Shown: piece by piece, positions 4,806-7,243 of the stretch | How positions within the stretch are numbered: the stretch's first letter is position 1 | Layout of the letters: each line of letters opens with the position of its first letter | Notes under the pieces: model-generated | Told to the model about the DNA's origin: nothing | Database searches by the model: none | What the model saw: only the letters and a program-made list of their open reading frames with translations | Made by a program: the position numbers and the translations under genes | Assembly: GCA_947624405.1 (NCBI GenBank) | Contig: CANQKB010000070.1 | Location: forward strand, 1 to 7,243 | Reading direction: 5' to 3' | DNA length: 7,243 nt | Source of the DNA: an uncultured Clostridia bacterium | GTDB taxonomy: Bacteria > Bacillota > Clostridia > TANB77 > CAG-508

Positions 4806-7079
4806 TTATATAACTTCAAATTTTAATGCGTTATCAACCAAAGAAACTTTGATATTGTTTCCATTTTTTATTTCTTGTTTTAAGATTTTTTCAGAAAGTT
4901 CATCTTCTATATACCTTTGAATAGCACGTCTTAGAGGTCTAGCGCCATATTTTAGGTCTGTTCCTTTTTCAAGTAAAAATTCTTTTGCTTCTTTATTTAC
5001 TTCCATAGTTATATTTTTATCACTAAGTACCTTTTGAGTATCATTTAGCATTAAATCAACAATTTGTAGTAATTCTTCCTTTGTTAAACTATCAAACACA
5101 ACGATTTCGTCAATTCTGTTTAAAAATTCTGGTCTAAAACTTTCTTTTAAACTGTCTAAAATTTTATTAGAATCTACTGTTTTCTTGGCAAAACCAATAG
5201 AATTATTATTTAAGTTTGAACCTGAATTTGATGTCATAATTATTATAGTATTTTCAAAACTTACGGTATTACCTTGTGAATCAGTAAGTTTGCCATCATC
5301 TAAAACTTGAAGAAGAATATTGAAAACGTCACTATGAGCTTTTTCAATTTCATCTAAAAGTACAATAGAATATGGCTTCCTTTTTACCTTTTCAGTAAGT
5401 TGACCAGCATCGTCATATCCTACATAACCAGGAGGAGAGCCAATCAATTTAGAAGTAGAATGAGATTCCATATATTCAGACATATCTACTCTAATAATAG
5501 CGTCTTTATCTCCAAACATTTCATATGCTAAAGATTTTGCAAGTTCTGTCTTACCTACACCAGTTGGACCAACAAATAAGAAAGAAGGTGGTTTTTTTGT
5601 AGATTTTAAACCAGCTCTATTTCTTCTAATTGCTCTGGAAACAGCTTCAACAGCATTATTTTGACCAATGATTTTTTTATGAAGATTATTTTCTAAGTTT
5701 AAAAGCTTTGTTGTTTCTTCTTCTGTAATCTTAGTTACAGGAATTTTGGTCCAGTGTTCTATAACTTCAGCAATATCACCAACCGTTAATTCCTTTGGCT
5801 TTAGTTTCTTATTAATAGCATTAATTTGGTCTGTTAGTTGGCATTCACGAGTTTTTAAATCAGCAGCTTTTTGATAATCTTCTGTTGAATCTGTTTGCAC
5901 AGCTTCATTTTTTTGCTCTTGTACTAGTTTTAATTCATTTTTTAAAAGTTCAAGTTTGTATAATTCTTTGTTATCAAGATTTATTCTTGAGCAAGCTTCA
6001 TCTAGAATATCTATTGCTTTGTCTGGTAGAAATCTATCATGAATGTATTTCTCAGACATTATAACTGTTTGACGAATAACTTCATTAGAAATTTTAACCT
6101 TATGGAAATCTTCATAATATTTTTTTATACCAGAAATAATATCAGAAGCACTATCAATATTTGGTTCTTCAACTATAACAGTTTGGAATCTCCTTTCTAA
6201 AGCAGAATCTTTTTCAATAAATTTTCTATATTCTTTAAGAGTAGTAGTTCCAATTAATTGAATATCACCATTAGCAAGAGAAGGTTTTAAGATATTTGCA
6301 GCATTCATTGCAGACTCGCCATCTCCAGCACCAACAATATTGTGAATTTCGTCAATAACTAAAATAATATTTTTTAAGGATTTACACTCATCAATAATGC
6401 CTTTCATTCTTGCTTCAAATTGTCCTCTAAATTGTGTACCAGCTACAACAGATGTCATATCTAGTAGATATACTTCTTTATTTAAAAGTTTTGCAGGTAC
6501 TTTCTTTTGAGCAATTGCAATAGCAAGACCTTGAGCAATTGCTGTTTTACCAACACCTGGTTCACCAATTAGGCAAGGATTGTTTTTTGTACGTCTATTT
6601 AATATTTGAATGATTCTTCTTATTTCAGCTGTTCTCCCAATAACTGCATCAAGCTCATTTGCCTCAGCCTTAGCTGTTAGATTTGTACCATACATATCAA
6701 GAAATTTCTTTTTCTTTTCTTTAGGCTTTTTCTCAACTTTGGTACGTTTATTATTTGTTCCTTTATTTTCTGCTTGTTCATTAGGATTTGAAAAAATATT
6801 ACCAATAATAGCTCCAACAGGAACAATATTATCTGAAATTTCGTCATAATCCATATCAGTTAATTCCATGTTATTAGATAAATTATTAAAAACAGATTCA
6901 AATTGTTCAGCGATATTTCTTAAATCAATATCATTGTTACCGAGTACAGATTTAAGAGGATCAATTCCTTTTTCTTTAGCACATTTTATGCAGTATCCTG
7001 TAACATGATTTGGATCTTTTTTAGTGGGTTCATCAATAAAAATAACGGCTTGTTCTTTTTTACATATTGAACATAACAT
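4806..7079 (-). CDS. clpE: ClpE-type ATP-dependent Clp protease ATP-binding subunit with N-terminal zinc finger
   Basis: This is a HSP100 unfoldase that feeds proteins to ClpP or refolds aggregates in the cytoplasm. The protein has 757 residues from the chosen start. An N-terminal zinc finger (C3, C6, C30, C33) replaces the usual Clp_N repeats, which is the ClpE pattern. An acidic, then Lys-rich linker follows (about 45-125). The first AAA+ module has Walker A GEPGVGKT (172-179), Walker B ILVIDEIH (239-246) and arginine finger ALERRF. A short middle domain carries a UVR-like motif, EDYQKAADLK (about 400-409). The second module has GPTGVGKT (504-511), VLLDEIEKA (573-581), FRPEFLNRID and sensor-2 GARPLRR (712-718). 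SIGF near residue 628 matches the ClpP-docking loop. AGGAGG fits the ATG at 7079 (8 bases) and not the in-frame ATG at 7085 (2 bases). ClpC is the alternative, but it has Clp_N repeats and no zinc finger. pgsA follows after 21 bases. Confidence 0.93.
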   Translation of the reverse strand: MLCSICKKEQAVIFIDEPTKKDPNHVTGYCIKCAKEKGIDPLKSVLGNNDIDLRNIAEQFESVFNNLSNNMELTDMDYDEISDNIVPVGAIIGNIFSNPNEQAENKGTNNKRTKVEKKPKEKKKKFLDMYGTNLTAKAEANELDAVIGRTAEIRRIIQILNRRTKNNPCLIGEPGVGKTAIAQGLAIAIAQKKVPAKLLNKEVYLLDMTSVVAGTQFRGQFEARMKGIIDECKSLKNIILVIDEIHNIVGAGDGESAMNAANILKPSLANGDIQLIGTTTLKEYRKFIEKDSALERRFQTVIVEEPNIDSASDIISGIKKYYEDFHKVKISNEVIRQTVIMSEKYIHDRFLPDKAIDILDEACSRINLDNKELYKLELLKNELKLVQEQKNEAVQTDSTEDYQKAADLKTRECQLTDQINAINKKLKPKELTVGDIAEVIEHWTKIPVTKITEEETTKLLNLENNLHKKIIGQNNAVEAVSRAIRRNRAGLKSTKKPPSFLFVGPTGVGKTELAKSLAYEMFGDKDAIIRVDMSEYMESHSTSKLIGSPPGYVGYDDAGQLTEKVKRKPYSIVLLDEIEKAHSDVFNILLQVLDDGKLTDSQGNTVSFENTIIIMTSNSGSNLNNNSIGFAKKTVDSNKILDSLKESFRPEFLNRIDEIVVFDSLTKEELLQIVDLMLNDTQKVLSDKNITMEVNKEAKEFLLEKGTDLKYGARPLRRAIQRYIEDELSEKILKQEIKNGNNIKVSLVDNALKFEVI

Positions 7080-7087
7080 AGTCATTA

Positions 7088-7093
7088 CCTCCT
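7088..7093 (-). promoter_or_regulatory. clpE ribosome binding site that decides its start
   Basis: AGGAGG on the minus strand lies 8 bases before the ATG at 7079 and only 2 bases before the in-frame ATG at 7085. The later ATG gives the MLCSIC N-terminus typical of ClpE zinc fingers. Confidence 0.8.
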
Positions 7094-7113
7094 TAGCTCA
7101 ATCGTATCAATTA

Positions 7114-7142
7114 ATAATACTACAAAAACCTTTAAAAGTCAA
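7114..7142 (-). promoter_or_regulatory. Sigma-A-type promoter for the clpE-pgsA operon
   Basis: Read on the minus strand, TTGACT (7142-7137) and TATTAT (7119-7114) are separated by exactly 17 bases. Initiation would be near 7107, giving a leader of about 28 bases before the ATG at 7079. The -35 box overlaps an inverted repeat (7134-7159), a usual place for repressor binding. I see no tandem GGTCAAA heptads of the CtsR type and no CIRCE element. Confidence 0.65.
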
Positions 7143-7159
7143 GTTTTGAGCTGACTTTT
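7134..7159. repeat. 8-bp inverted repeat overlapping the clpE -35 box
   Basis: AAAAGTCA (7134-7141) and TGACTTTT (7152-7159) are perfect reverse complements separated by 10 bases. The left arm covers most of the TTGACT -35 box, and the right arm lies just upstream of it. The position suits an operator. As an RNA terminator it would be weak, and no plus-strand gene in the window ends here. Confidence 0.45.
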
Positions 7160-7243
7160 TTTGTATGAATATTTTCGTTAGTTGAAAAACCTTGATAGTG
7201 TAGGTTTAAAAATTTTTGAAAAAACTTATCGACACGAACTTAT

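Noticed and set aside
4510..4920. Plus-strand open frame across the pgsA/clpE junction
   Set aside because: It is antisense to two well-supported genes, has no ribosome site and no recognisable domain.
6610..6849. Plus-strand open frame opposite the 5' part of clpE
   Set aside because: It is antisense to a conserved AAA+ gene, and its product is an artefact of the complementary codons.
7187..7207. Terminator of a minus-strand gene beyond the right edge
   Set aside because: AAACCT/AGGTTT gives only a 6-bp AT-rich stem with a 9-base loop and a short T-run. Too weak to call without the neighbouring gene.
7226..7234. DnaA-box-like TTATCGACA
   Set aside because: One mismatch from TTATCCACA, only a single copy, and no origin genes in view. 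A chance match is likely.
7100..7243. CtsR operator or CIRCE element before clpE
   Set aside because: Neither tandem GGTCAAA heptads nor the TTAGCACTC inverted repeat is present on either strand.

Overview
The window is strongly AT-rich and reads as part of a chromosome from a low-G+C Gram-positive bacterium, most likely in the Clostridia. The support is the codon use (AAA, GAA, ATA and AGA dominate), the strong AGGAGG-type ribosome binding sites, a BofC-like protein (a sporulation family), a ClpE-type Zn-finger Clp ATPase, and a comM-dprA-yraN cluster. I cannot name a species. Nothing looks like phage, plasmid or IS DNA.

Layout. (1) 1-2023, plus strand: a DNA-processing cluster made of the C-terminal part of a YifB/ComM AAA+ ATPase (cut by the left edge), dprA, and a yraN-family PD-(D/E)XK nuclease-like gene. 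ComM and DprA both act on incoming single-stranded DNA in transformation, so the cluster points to DNA uptake or recombination. (2) 2024-2387: a 364-base region with no credible protein gene. It holds a near-consensus promoter just after yraN, then a 145-base element closed by an 18-bp imperfect inverted repeat around a G+C-richer core, then a T-run. A second near-consensus promoter drives the next gene. This looks like either an undescribed small RNA or structured leader, or a dispersed structured repeat. (3) 2388-4158, plus strand: two membrane-anchored proteins predicted to face outward, a transglutaminase-like protein with an intact Cys-His-Asp triad and a protein with a BofC C-terminal-like domain. 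The second gene starts inside an 11-bp palindrome that holds its ribosome binding site in the loop, and it is preceded by a possible forespore-type promoter. (4) 4164-4192: a hairpin between convergent genes, probably a bidirectional terminator. (5) 4206-7079, minus strand: a clpE-like unfoldase gene followed 21 bases later by pgsA (phosphatidylglycerophosphate synthase), probably one operon read from a good sigma-A-type promoter at 7114-7142. An inverted repeat overlaps its -35 box. (6) 7143-7243: non-coding upstream sequence running to the right edge.

Most of the protein genes belong to well-known families. The parts least explained by known features are the structured intergenic element at 2074-2303, the palindrome over the bofC-like start, and the pairing of a transglutaminase-like protein with a BofC-like protein. 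Two starts, pgsA and clpE, are placed inside the longest possible reading frames because the Shine-Dalgarno sequence fits only the internal ATG.
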